Shown piece by piece: positions 34,688-43,092 of a stretch of DNA of 64,000 nt. Origin of the DNA: VAXT01 sp963774625 (GTDB lineage: Bacteria > Actinomycetota > Thermoleophilia > Gaiellales > Gaiellaceae); assembly GCA_963774625.1 (NCBI GenBank), contig CAVZFQ010000013.1:496001-560000 (forward strand). Direction: 5' to 3'. Each line of letters starts with the position of its first letter. Within the stretch, counting starts at the first letter, position 1. The position numbers and the translations under genes are program-made. The notes beneath the pieces were generated by a model, which was not told the origin of the DNA, searched no databases, and worked only from the letters and a program-made list of their open reading frames with translations.

Positions 34688-35614
34688 TCAGACGTTAAAA
34701 CGGACATTTAGTACGTCGCCGTCGTTGACGACGTACGTTTTGCCCTCCAGGCGCTGCAGCCCGCGGCGGGCTGCCTCGGCGTGACTGCCGCTCTCGATCA
34801 GGTGCTCGAACGAGATCACCTCGCAGCGAATGAAGCCCCGCGCGATGTCCGTATGGATCGTCGCCGCCGCCTCGAGCGCCGACTGACCACGGCGCAGAGT
34901 CCAGGCGCGCGCCTCCTTGTCGCTCCCCGTGAAGAACGTCAGCAGGCCGGCCTCGTCGAAGAGCGTCGCGACCGTCGCTTCGAGCGCCGACTGGCCCTCG
35001 CGGAAGGCCGCGGCATCGTCGGAGCTGAGCTCGGAGAGCTCGCCTTCGAGCTGGAGGTCGAGGCCGCCCTCGCCGTTGACGATGCGAACCAGCGGCTTCG
35101 TCGTCAGCGGCTCGAGCTCGGCCGGGACCGGGTCGGGATAGTCGGCCAGTGACCCGCCGGCCTCCACATACGCGAGCACCCGCTCCAGGCTCTCGACCTC
35201 CTTGCGCGTCTCGGGATCGCCGGATTTGGCCTGCTGCCTGACTCGCTCGAGCCGACGCTCGACGTGATCGCGGTCGGCCAGGATGAGCTCGAGCGCCAGG
35301 GATTCCGCGTCGCGCTCGGCGTCGACGTCCGGGCCGAAGCTGCGGCTGACCGCGATCAGCGCATCCACCTTGCGCAGCTCGCCGAGCACGGAAGCGTCGA
35401 GCCCGGGCGGATCGACCACGCGCATGGCTGCAGGTGTCGCCTTCGCGGAGTGCAGCACCTCGGCCAGCCGGCCCAGCCGCTCGTCCGGCACCGAGGCCAT
35501 GCCCACGTGCGGCTTGCCGTACTCACCGGCGGGTGTGGGAGCGCCGGTGAGCGCCCGAAAGAGCGTCGTCTTCCCCGACCCGGGCAACCCGACGAGCCCG
35601 ACGTCGAGCGGCAT
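34688..35614 (-). CDS. ychF: YchF/OLA1-family ATPase
   Basis: A 308-residue Obg-related P-loop protein that prefers ATP over GTP in characterised homologs. G1 is GLPGSGKTTLF near residues 9-19 and G3-like DPPGLD near 68-73. The C-terminal TGS domain ends the protein (GFIRCEVISFEHLIE ... LEGKTYVVNDGDVLNVRFNV). The G2 region and coiled-coil arm (ERRLERVRQQAKSGD) are present; at 308 residues it is shorter than the usual 360 or so. ATG 35614 directly abuts the sigma-factor stop. Confidence 0.9.
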   Translation of the reverse strand: MPLDVGLVGLPGSGKTTLFRALTGAPTPAGEYGKPHVGMASVPDERLGRLAEVLHSAKATPAAMRVVDPPGLDASVLGELRKVDALIAVSRSFGPDVDAERDAESLALELILADRDHVERRLERVRQQAKSGDPETRKEVESLERVLAYVEAGGSLADYPDPVPAELEPLTTKPLVRIVNGEGGLDLQLEGELSELSSDDAAAFREGQSALEATVATLFDEAGLLTFFTGSDKEARAWTLRRGQSALEAAATIHTDIARGFIRCEVISFEHLIESGSHAEAARRGLQRLEGKTYVVNDGDVLNVRFNV

Positions 35615-36139
35615 CTACCTGGTCACGTGCTTCTGCAGGGACGCGAGTGCGCGATGCTGCAGCGACTTCACGGCTCCCTCGGTCTTGCCGAGGATGGACG
35701 CCACCTCCATGTTCGCGAAGCCGTAGAGGAACTTCAGCGTCAGCACCTGGCGCTGCTCGGGCGAGAGCTTCTCGATCAGCTCGAGCATCCCGGCGTGACT
35801 GATCGAGTCGAAGGCCTGATCCTCCGCCGAGGATTCCTCCGACCCGACCGGCTCGGGCGGCTCTTCCTCCGGCTGCACGCGGCGGTTTGCACGGAAGTGG
35901 TCCATCGCGAGGTTGTGCGCGATCCGGAAGAGCCAGGCCGAGAAGGGCACTTCCCGCCAGCGGAAGCGGTTGATCGCCTCGAGCATGCGCAGGAAGGTCT
36001 GTGTCGTCAGATCCTCGGCGTCGTGACGATTGCCGACGCTGAGGTGCAGGTAGCTGTAGATGCGATCGAAGTAAAGGAGGTAGAGCTCCTCCAGCGCGTC
36101 GCGGTGGCCTAGTTGTGCGCGCTCGACGAGAGCCCGCAC
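35615..36139 (-). CDS. ECF-type RNA polymerase sigma factor
   Basis: A 174-residue extracytoplasmic-function sigma factor. Region 2 includes DALEELYLLYFDRIYSYL and DAEDLTTQTFLRMLEAI with PFSAWLFRIAHNLAMDHFR; region 4 includes LSPEQRQVLTLKFLYGFANMEVASILGKTEGAVKSLQHRAL. An acidic linker (PEEEPPEPVGSEESSAED) joins them. GTG 36139 is the only in-frame start nearby. No anti-sigma factor is recognisable next door; it shares a strand with ychF (zero gap) and the MoxR operon. Confidence 0.9.
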   Translation of the reverse strand: MRALVERAQLGHRDALEELYLLYFDRIYSYLHLSVGNRHDAEDLTTQTFLRMLEAINRFRWREVPFSAWLFRIAHNLAMDHFRANRRVQPEEEPPEPVGSEESSAEDQAFDSISHAGMLELIEKLSPEQRQVLTLKFLYGFANMEVASILGKTEGAVKSLQHRALASLQKHVTR

Positions 36140-36176
36140 TGCCTGCGACTTCGTCTGCCGACCGACTCCGCCGGAG

Positions 36177-36410
36177 CTATCCGCCGTGGAAGCCGACGCG
36201 TCCCTCGCGGGAGAAGCGCTTGACGTAGACGATGCGCGCCAGCGCGAGCGTGTACCGCCCGTCCTCGGCCTCGAGGTGGATCGCGCCGTCGACCTGGCCC
36301 GACGAGAGCGCCTTCTCGAGCTCGTCCGACGTCGCGGTCTCGACGAATGCGCTCATCACCTGGCCGCCCTCGAAGCCGACCTCGATCCGGACTCGTCCGT
36401 TGTCAGGCAA
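36177..36410 (-). CDS. Small hypothetical protein, translationally coupled to the epimerase
   Basis: A 77-residue protein from TTG 36410: beta-rich, RVRIEVGFEGGQVMSAFVETATSDELEKAL..., with DGRYTLALARIVYVKRF. No catalytic motif or membrane segment. The TTG sits inside the last codons of the epimerase (overlap 36403-36410), within a small hairpin (CCGTTG/CAACGG), consistent with coupled translation. An ATG within GQVMSAFV would delete the first strand and is less attractive. Family unrecognised. Confidence 0.6.
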   Translation of the reverse strand: MPDNGRVRIEVGFEGGQVMSAFVETATSDELEKALSSGQVDGAIHLEAEDGRYTLALARIVYVKRFSREGRVGFHGG

Positions 36411-36807
36411 CGGCCACCAACTCCGCAAGCACGCCGTGCATCGCGTGCGGATGGATGAACGCGACCTCGAGGCCGAAGAGCCCGGGGCGGGGCTCCACAT
36501 CGACCAGCTCCACACCTTGCTCGGCCAGGCGATTCAGATGGCCGTGAAGGTCGCTCACCTCGTAGGCGACATGGTGCATCCCGGGACCGCGATTGGCGAT
36601 GAACCTGCCGACGGGGGTGTCGTCGCCCAGCGCGCGCAGGAACTCAACTCGGCTCTCGCCGACGCGAACGGCCACTGCTTCGACACCCTGGGACGGCATC
36701 GTCTCGCGATGCTCCAGTTCGGCGCCGAAGACCGATCGGTACGTCTCGACGGCCTCTTCGAGGTCCTCGACCGCCACGCCCAGATGGTGAATCCCCTTCG
36801 CTTGCAC
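36403..36807 (-). CDS. mce: Methylmalonyl-CoA epimerase-like VOC protein
   Basis: A 134-residue vicinal-oxygen-chelate protein. The N-terminus KGIHHLGVAVEDLEEAVETYRSVFG and the later GPGMHHVAYEVSDLHGHL and FIHPHAMHGVLAEL match methylmalonyl-CoA epimerase, which converts the (S) to the (R) CoA ester in propionate metabolism. Metal-binding histidines and the C-terminal glutamate are in place. GTG 36807. No mutase gene is adjacent. Confidence 0.85.
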   Translation of the reverse strand: MQAKGIHHLGVAVEDLEEAVETYRSVFGAELEHRETMPSQGVEAVAVRVGESRVEFLRALGDDTPVGRFIANRGPGMHHVAYEVSDLHGHLNRLAEQGVELVDVEPRPGLFGLEVAFIHPHAMHGVLAELVAVA

Positions 36808-36820
36808 CGCGAAGGTGATG

Positions 36821-38359
36821 CTACCGGGCGGGGTCTGCCTCCTCGGCGGCTTCGCCCCTGATCGGCACGACGCGGCCCACGGACTCGCTCATGCTGGACT
36901 CGGCCTGCGTGTCGGCCAGGAGGGCCTGCATCTCTTCACGGACGAGCGTTTCCTTCTCGAGGAGGGCGTTCGCCAGGCGGTCGAGCGCGGCGCGATGCTT
37001 CGTCACCAGCCGGACCGCCTCGTAGTAGGCGCCGTCCGTGAGCCGGGCCTGCTCGAGGTCTCGCAGCTTCTTCGTCTCCTCGGAGAGGGCGTAGTTGTCA
37101 GCCCGCATCGTCCGCGACACGACTCCTTCGGACATGCCGTACTCGAAGACCATGGCGCGGGCCAGGTCGGTCACCTTCTCGAGATCGTTGGCGGCGCCGT
37201 TCGTGACGCGGCCGAACACGACCTGCTCGGCGGCACGGCCCGCCAGCGCGATCTTCATCCAGTCGATGAACTCCTCACGCGTGTGGAGATAGCGCTCCTC
37301 GTCCGGGAGGTTGAACGTGTAGCCGAGTGCGTTCCCGCGAGGAACGATCGTCGCCTTGTGAACCGGGAAGCCGTCACCCATGAGATGCGACATCAGTGCG
37401 TGGCCGCCCTCGTGGTAGGCCAGGATCCGCTTTTCCTTCTCGGACATCACCTTGCGCTGCTGCAGGCCGGCGATGACGCGCTCCAAGGCCTGGTCGAAAT
37501 GCGCCTGGTGGATGTACTGCTGGTTCTCGCGGCCGGCGACGATGGCCGCCTCGTTCGCGATGTTGGCGAGATCGGCGCCTGTGAGGCCTGCGGTCTGGCG
37601 GGCGATGGTGGTCAAGTCGACGTCTGCGGCCAGAGGCTTCCCACGCGTGTGCACCTGGAGGATCGCGTCACGGCCGGGCAGATCCGGCGGGGAGACGAGG
37701 ATCTGGCGATCGAAGCGTCCCGGCCTGAGCAGCGCGGGATCGAGATCCTGGAGCCGGTTGGAAGCGCCCATCACGACCACCTGGTCGCGGTTGCCGAAGC
37801 CGTCGAGCTCGACGAGCAGCTGGTTGAGGGTCTGGTCCTGCTCGCGGTTGAAGCCGCTACCGGAGCGTGCCATGCCGACTGCGTCCAGCTCGTCGATGAA
37901 GATGATCGAGGGCTCGTTCTTCCGCGCCTGCTCGAAGAGCTTGCGGATTCGCGCGGCGCCGAGGCCCGCGAACATCTCGACGAACGCCGAGGCGCTCTGC
38001 GAGTAGAAGTTGGCGCCCGACTCGTGGGCGACAGCCTTGGCGAGGAGGGTCTTGCCCGTGCCGGGAGGCCCGTAGAGCAGGATCCCCTTGGGCACCCGGG
38101 CACCGAGCGCTGCGAAGCGCTTCGGGTTCTTCAGGAAGTCGACGATCTCCTCCATCTCGGCCCGTGCCTCTTCGAGGCCCGCAACCTCGTTCCAGTTCAC
38201 GAGGGACTTCGAGGTCGGCTGCACGTGGGCCGACTTCACCCGCGGCATCACCTGGAGGGTGCGCCAGAGCAGGTAGATGATGAAGCCGAACATGACGAGC
38301 GGCAGCCAGATCAGCGCCATCTGGCCAATCTCGCTCAGGTAATGGCCGATGTCAGGCAT
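36821..38359 (-). CDS. FtsH-like AAA+ zinc metalloprotease, short form
   Basis: A 512-residue membrane-bound protease. It has a single N-terminal helix (about residues 14-33) and lacks the first helix and extracytoplasmic domain of canonical FtsH. Walker A is GPPGTGKT at 97-104, Walker B IIFIDELDAVG, SRH NRLQDLDPALLRPGRFDRQI. The zinc motif is HEGGH (316-320; FtsH usually HEAGH), with the third ligand region TNGAANDLEKVT. ATG 38359. It degrades membrane or unfolded proteins in known relatives; whether this is the main FtsH or a paralog cannot be told. Confidence 0.88.
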   Translation of the reverse strand: MPDIGHYLSEIGQMALIWLPLVMFGFIIYLLWRTLQVMPRVKSAHVQPTSKSLVNWNEVAGLEEARAEMEEIVDFLKNPKRFAALGARVPKGILLYGPPGTGKTLLAKAVAHESGANFYSQSASAFVEMFAGLGAARIRKLFEQARKNEPSIIFIDELDAVGMARSGSGFNREQDQTLNQLLVELDGFGNRDQVVVMGASNRLQDLDPALLRPGRFDRQILVSPPDLPGRDAILQVHTRGKPLAADVDLTTIARQTAGLTGADLANIANEAAIVAGRENQQYIHQAHFDQALERVIAGLQQRKVMSEKEKRILAYHEGGHALMSHLMGDGFPVHKATIVPRGNALGYTFNLPDEERYLHTREEFIDWMKIALAGRAAEQVVFGRVTNGAANDLEKVTDLARAMVFEYGMSEGVVSRTMRADNYALSEETKKLRDLEQARLTDGAYYEAVRLVTKHRAALDRLANALLEKETLVREEMQALLADTQAESSMSESVGRVVPIRGEAAEEADPAR

Positions 38360-38403
38360 CTCCGCGCTCCATCGGCACCTCGGCCCTGAAGCTGTAGCCG
38401 TGG

Positions 38404-39049
38404 CTACGTGAGGCTTGCCACGACCGCGTCGGCGGTCGTGAACTCGACGCCGGCTGCGCGCCAGGCCGCCGTGCAGTGCTTGACGCGCTCCTCGTCGAGA
38501 CCTCGGGCCGCGTCCTCGACGAACCGCACCCGCCGGCGGCGGAGCAGGAAGCCTCGGATCGCCGCGTCGTCGCAAACGTCTGTGGCCACTCCGAAGACGA
38601 TGATCTCGTCGGGGTCGAGCGCGTCGAGCACCGGATCCGTGTTCGGGTTCGTGAAGACGTTGAAGTTCTTCTTCAGGAGCAGGATCTCGCGGCGACCGCC
38701 GATCAGCTCGGGGACCAGGCCCGGCGGAAAGGGCAGAAGGGCGAGGGGCAGCGGGTCCTCTTGCGCGGTCTCGGGGATCCTTTGAGCGCCCCGGGTTCCA
38801 CGGAGGCAGTGCGGGGGGTAGGTGTTGCGAAAATCCGGCTCGTCGCTGATCTCGGGATCGGTCAGCTCGTGGTCGTCAGCGGAGGCGACGTGGACGATCC
38901 CGGCCTCCACGCGCCGCCTCGACGAGCCGCTTCATCGCCGGGATCGCCTCCTCGGCTTCAGGGACGTAGAGCTTGCCGTCCGGGAGCATGAAGTCGACCT
39001 GCGTGTCGACGTCCCACAGGATCACTTTCGTCACCGAACCGGCACCCAT
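38404..39049 (-). CDS. Nicotinamidase-like cysteine hydrolase, interrupted by a +1 frameshift
   Basis: An isochorismatase-fold protein of about 214 residues after correction. The N-terminal part from ATG 39049 gives VILWDVDTQVDFMLPDGKLYV (catalytic D of DxQxDF). The second frame gives HVASADDHELTDPEIS, the lysine region KKNFNVFTNPNTD and the nucleophile loop FGVATDVCDDAAIRGF. Dropping one base in the CC at 38907-38908 joins RLVEAAREAGIVHVAS smoothly. The family hydrolyses nicotinamide to nicotinate; the neighbour is nicotinate phosphoribosyltransferase, so PncA-like function is a fair inference. Confidence 0.75.
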
Positions 39050-39128
39050 GGGCGCGAATTTCCTCGATACCGTTGCGTCGGGGAGGAGGTTGGGGGTACC
39101 TGAGTATTAGGCAACGTGAGCGTGAGCG

Positions 39129-40211
39129 TTAGGCAACGCGCTCGAGCCGCGGGCTCGGCCTGAACCAGCGGCCAACCTTGGCGGAGGCCCGCCCGTCGGT
39201 CATCACGACATCAGCCGTGAAGTCGTTCTCGCCCCGGATCAGCGAGGAGCCGATCCCGTACGCGTCGACCGGCACGCTGCTCTCCTCGAACGCACTGATG
39301 CGCTCCGCCGTGAAGCCACCCGAGGCAACGATGCGCACCTGCTCGAAGCCGTCACCGTCGAGCGCCTCGCGCACCTTGAGGACGAGACGCTCGTTGACCC
39401 CGCGCGGATCGAAGTCACCCATCTCGTTCCACAACGACCTGTCGACGAGCTGCCCCGAGGTGTCGAGCCGCACGCCCCAGAGCCGGGGCCCGAGCGCGCG
39501 CGCCACTTCCAGCGACGTGCGCACGGAATCGTTCTCGAAGTCGACGAGCACGACCACGTTGAGGTCGGCCGGCGCCCACTCCGCGAACTTCGTGGCCGCG
39601 AGCACCGTGTTGCCTCCGTACGAGGCGATCAGCGAGTGCGGCACAGTGCCGACCCCGCGCCCGCCCCACCACGACGACTGCGCTTCCGAAGTGACGCCGA
39701 TCGGCGCGTCGACCATCGCCCCGGCCACGTAGGCCGCCCAGCCGTCACCGGTCTGGACGAGATGGTGATCGTGCCGCGCCGCCATGAAGATGACGGGCTT
39801 CCCGTTCGCCGCCTTGAGGACCCGCGTCACGTTGGTGGCGATCAGCGTGCGGCGCGCCATGACACCGAGATACGGAGTCTCGAGGTGCGCGAACAGCGTG
39901 TAGTCGCCCTCGATCGTCAGCACTGTCTCCCAGGGTGCGATGTCAGCTCCCTCGTACAGGGCGTGGACGGTCAGCGCCTCCCAGTCGTGCGAGCAGAGCT
40001 TGAGGATCGCGATCGCCTCGTCGATCCCACCGAGCACCGAGTCCTTGCGCTGGAAGACCTGCATGACCACGCGCGGGCGGCGACCGTCGGCGAGCAGAGT
40101 CTCGCGCGCATGATTGAAGTAGGCGTCGGTGTAGTAACCCTCCCGCATCTTCTCGACCGGGAGATCGAAGATCTCGGGCGGGAGCCGCTCTTCCCTAGTC
40201 CTGACTGCCAT
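39129..40211 (-). CDS. pncB: Nicotinate phosphoribosyltransferase
   Basis: A 360-residue enzyme of the Preiss-Handler pathway forming nicotinate mononucleotide from nicotinate and PRPP. Start ATG 40211 (MAVRTREERLPPEIF). Signature segments: GYYTDAYFNHARETLL, VMARRTLIATNV, the LDTSGQLVDRS loop and ASGGFTAERISAFE (phosphate-binding). The length is that of the short actinobacterial type. Near the stop, TTAGGCAACG occurs at both 39107-39116 and 39129-39138. It overlaps the DUF1385 gene by 17 bases and lies 79 bp upstream of the nicotinamidase-like gene. Confidence 0.87.
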   Translation of the reverse strand: MAVRTREERLPPEIFDLPVEKMREGYYTDAYFNHARETLLADGRRPRVVMQVFQRKDSVLGGIDEAIAILKLCSHDWEALTVHALYEGADIAPWETVLTIEGDYTLFAHLETPYLGVMARRTLIATNVTRVLKAANGKPVIFMAARHDHHLVQTGDGWAAYVAGAMVDAPIGVTSEAQSSWWGGRGVGTVPHSLIASYGGNTVLAATKFAEWAPADLNVVVLVDFENDSVRTSLEVARALGPRLWGVRLDTSGQLVDRSLWNEMGDFDPRGVNERLVLKVREALDGDGFEQVRIVASGGFTAERISAFEESSVPVDAYGIGSSLIRGENDFTADVVMTDGRASAKVGRWFRPSPRLERVA

Positions 40212-40980
40212 GTTCGAGCTCCAGGCAGGCCGCAAGGGCGGCCTCTGCGACTTCGAGTTGCTCGGGAGTCGGCTCCGCCGTCGCCAGGCGATGCTGGATC
40301 TCGTGACCCGGCCTGGCGAGCGCCTTCGCCACACGGTTCTCCGGGTGCCGCACCATCCAGGAGAAGATCTCGGTCGAGGCTGCAACTGCGCCCAGCGAGG
40401 CGAGGGCGCGTGCAGGCGTACGCAAATGAAGCGGGGCGCGTGCGGCCAGCACGTTGCCGATGGTCAGAGTCGCGAGGAGCGGGCCGAGCAGGTGCGAGCC
40501 GCAGCGCTCGTGCTCCTTCTCGCGGGCCTCCCCGTGCTCGTGGCTGCCGATCGCGATGTGCTCTGCGCCGTGGTAGGCGGCGAGATCGTCGCTCCGGAGA
40601 GCGAGCACCGCCGGAACGAGCGAGGCCACGGCGCCGACGAGCTCCTGCGCGGCGGGTGACAACCGTGCCGAGCCGCGGGCAACCTGCACGGCGGCTGCAC
40701 TGGCGATCATCGCGGTCAGCACGCGGGGGCGCTCGAAGGGCAGCTTCGCCTCGGGCATTCGCCGCCGAACGTGCGGGACGAGAGCGATCACCTCGGCGAG
40801 GCGAGCCGGCCCGCGGAGAAGCGGGTTCGTCACGCTGGAGGCGCGGTAGCGCTTGTAGTCCGCGAGGACCTTCAGGCGGCCGTCAGGCAGGCGAACGGCG
40901 CAGCCCCACGAGTTGGGGCCGTGCACGAGCACGCCGTTGGCCAGGGCCATGCCGCCGAGCCGGACTTCTTGATCAGACAT
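40195..40980 (-). CDS. DUF1385-family membrane protein
   Basis: A 261-residue protein matching DUF1385: YHGAEHIAIGSHEHGEAREKEHERCGSHLLG near residue 138, where the family has YHGAEHK...HPRCGT. Hydrophobic segments lie at about 84-100, 115-130 and 160-180. The family is common in Actinomycetota and Firmicutes; its role is unknown. ATG 40980. It overlaps pncB at its 3' end. Confidence 0.85.
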   Translation of the reverse strand: MSDQEVRLGGMALANGVLVHGPNSWGCAVRLPDGRLKVLADYKRYRASSVTNPLLRGPARLAEVIALVPHVRRRMPEAKLPFERPRVLTAMIASAAAVQVARGSARLSPAAQELVGAVASLVPAVLALRSDDLAAYHGAEHIAIGSHEHGEAREKEHERCGSHLLGPLLATLTIGNVLAARAPLHLRTPARALASLGAVAASTEIFSWMVRHPENRVAKALARPGHEIQHRLATAEPTPEQLEVAEAALAACLELEHGSQD

Positions 40981-40998
40981 TGCTCTGAGGTTATCGAC

Positions 40999-42309
40999 TC
41001 AGAGTCGAATTGCGCCTATCACCCGGGCGGCGTAGCGCAGGAACTCGGTTCCGAGCTCGAGATCGTCCACCTTGACCCGCTCGTCCGCAGAGTGGACGAG
41101 GCGCGTCGCGAGCTGCGGATCCATGTAGCGCATCGGAAAGAAGCCGTAGGCGACGGTCCCGAACGCCGCCCTCGGCCAGTGGCTGTCCGTGAATCCGGCG
41201 AGACAGATCGGCGCCGGGGCCGCCTCCGGCTCGGTCTCCGCGACCCAGCCCTCGATCGCATCCCAGAGCGGCGTGTCCATCGGCGAACGCGTCCCGCCGT
41301 GCCCCTCCAGCCACTCGAGCTCGTAATCACCTTCACCGAGCACGTCTCTGATCACCTGCTCGGCCTCGTCCTGGGTCTGCCCCGGGAGCAGGCGGCAGTC
41401 GACCGTCACCTCGACGAGCGACGGGATCACGTTCCGGGTCTTGGAGGCAGAGATCATCGTCGGCGACAGAGTCATCCCGAGCTGCGGCTCGACCAGCTCG
41501 ACGGCCAACGGGTCGATCGCCCGGGCGCTGTCCAGCAACTCGGCAGGGGCCGGCGCGTCCTCGCCGGTGACGAGCTTCATGAACGCCGCCACCTCCGGCT
41601 CGAGCTGTGGCTGGGGCGAGAACTCGCCCAGCCGTTGGATCAGCTTGGCCGCCTTGACGAGCGCGTTGTCGGCGATGCCCGGCATCGATGCGTGCCCGGC
41701 CCGCCCGTGGACGCGCAACACGAACGGCGAGGTCATCTTCTCGGAGGTCGAGCACAGGTAGAGCGGCTTGCCGCCGATCTCGACCCGGTCGCCGGCGCCC
41801 TCGTTGAGCACGTACTCGGCGCGGACGGCGTCGGGATGCTCGCGGCAGAGCCAGGAGCAGCCGAAGTCCACCCCGACCTCCTCGTCGGCCGCCGCGACGA
41901 AGATCAGATCGCCGTTCGGCTCGAAGCCTTCGCGGGCGAGGGACGCGATCGCAACCGCGCTGCCCGCCACCTGTCCCTTCATGTCGAGGGCGCCGCGGCC
42001 CCAGACCTCGCCGTCCCGAACTTCGCCCGACCACGGGTCGAGCGCCCACTCTCCGGGATCGGCGTGAACGGTGTCGGTGTGCGACAGGAACGCGAGCCGC
42101 GGCCCGGTGCCGTTGCCCGGGATCCGCGCGACGAGGTTCGCCCGATTCGGGGCTTTGGCGTAGAGCTCGACCTCGACCCCGTTCTCCTGGAGGTACTCAC
42201 GCAGCAGCTCCGCTGCCAGGGTCTCGTTCCCGGGCGGATTGACGGTGTCCAGGCGGATCAGCTTCCCGAGGAGATCCGTCGCCTCCTCCCGCAGCGAGAC
42301 GGTGGCCAC
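40999..42309 (-). CDS. M20/M25/M40-family zinc peptidase or deacylase
   Basis: A 436-residue di-zinc hydrolase. Metal motifs: FLSHTDTVHAD (HxD), WGRGALDMKGQVAG with catalytic Asp, ADEEVGVDFG (EE), NEGAGD, and a C-terminal histidine (DSHWPRA...; SADERVKVDDL). The dimerisation domain spans about 190-330. Family activities include ArgE, DapE, carboxypeptidase and N-acyl-amino-acid deacylase; the sequence alone does not decide. GTG 42309, three bases after the TDO stop. Confidence 0.85.
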   Translation of the reverse strand: MATVSLREEATDLLGKLIRLDTVNPPGNETLAAELLREYLQENGVEVELYAKAPNRANLVARIPGNGTGPRLAFLSHTDTVHADPGEWALDPWSGEVRDGEVWGRGALDMKGQVAGSAVAIASLAREGFEPNGDLIFVAAADEEVGVDFGCSWLCREHPDAVRAEYVLNEGAGDRVEIGGKPLYLCSTSEKMTSPFVLRVHGRAGHASMPGIADNALVKAAKLIQRLGEFSPQPQLEPEVAAFMKLVTGEDAPAPAELLDSARAIDPLAVELVEPQLGMTLSPTMISASKTRNVIPSLVEVTVDCRLLPGQTQDEAEQVIRDVLGEGDYELEWLEGHGGTRSPMDTPLWDAIEGWVAETEPEAAPAPICLAGFTDSHWPRAAFGTVAYGFFPMRYMDPQLATRLVHSADERVKVDDLELGTEFLRYAARVIGAIRL

Positions 42310-42312
42310 GGG

Positions 42313-43092
42313 CTATTCGTCTTTCTTGGCGAGCTCGGTGAGCTCGTTGCGGGCGTCCCAGAGCTCCGGGTAGTGCCGCCGGTGGATGAGACCCTCCAGC
42401 AGCTCGACCGGCGTACCCTGGGTGCCGACGACGAGGCCGCCGATGATCCGCTCGACGACCTTGAAGTGCCGGATCCGCCAGAGCGTGACCCGCTCGTCCC
42501 ACTCGGTCAGCGCCTCGGCGAGCTGGTACAGGTCCTCGAACTCTCGGCCGCGCTGATAGAGCTCGACCACCGAGACCCCGGCGGCGCGTCGCAGCTCGTG
42601 AAAGGCGGAGCCGAGGTCCGGCGACACCCTGCGCACGGCGTTGAACCCCGGCGAGTCGAAGCCACTCCCGTGCCCCAGGACGGGGCGAATCCAGCGCGTG
42701 TATTCCCAGGGCGACTGGTGCTCGAGCATGTCCATCAGCGAGATGACGATCTTCATCCCCTCGTTCGCGCGGCGCAGCAGCCGGAGCGCCGCGGCGAGCT
42801 CCTCCTTGCGAATGTGCGCGGTCGCCGTCTCGACCTCGAAGGTCGCGTGCTTCAGCCAGAGCTCGCTCGACTGGTGAACGGTCTGGAAGAGCAGCTCGTC
42901 GTGATGCGCGGCCTCTTCGGGGGTCTTCTGGAGCGAGAGCAGCTCGTCAGTTCGCAGATAGCGCTCGTAGTCGCTCGCGCCCGGGCCGGGAAGAATCGGC
43001 GCGAACTCGTCGCCGGCATCGTCGGAGCCGTGCCCCGGTGGGACTTTCGCCGTCTCGTGACTCGCCACACGGGGAGCATACTTTCGTGACAT
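42313..43092 (-). CDS. kynA: Tryptophan 2,3-dioxygenase
   Basis: A 259-residue heme dioxygenase converting L-tryptophan to N-formylkynurenine. Motifs YERYLRTDELLSLQ near 41, HHDELLFQTVHQSSELWLK near 62, WEYTRWIRPVLGHGSGFDSPGFN, and WRIRHFKVVERIIGG (heme-ligand histidine). ATG 43092 follows GAGAAGAGG with six bases, but this ATG overlaps, on the opposite strand, the ATG of rarA (43091). GTG 43068 is a shorter alternative without a ribosome site. Confidence 0.92.
   Translation of the reverse strand: MSRKYAPRVASHETAKVPPGHGSDDAGDEFAPILPGPGASDYERYLRTDELLSLQKTPEEAAHHDELLFQTVHQSSELWLKHATFEVETATAHIRKEELAAALRLLRRANEGMKIVISLMDMLEHQSPWEYTRWIRPVLGHGSGFDSPGFNAVRRVSPDLGSAFHELRRAAGVSVVELYQRGREFEDLYQLAEALTEWDERVTLWRIRHFKVVERIIGGLVVGTQGTPVELLEGLIHRRHYPELWDARNELTELAKKDE

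Noticed and set aside
38394..38407. GTAGCC/GGCTAC hairpin at the nicotinamidase stop as a terminator
   Set aside because: Only 6 bp with a 2-base loop and the downstream ftsH-like gene follows in the same direction.
39107..39138. Direct repeat TTAGGCAACG near the pncB stop as an attachment site
   Set aside because: Ten bases at 22-bp spacing, no element between the copies; more likely a small local duplication.
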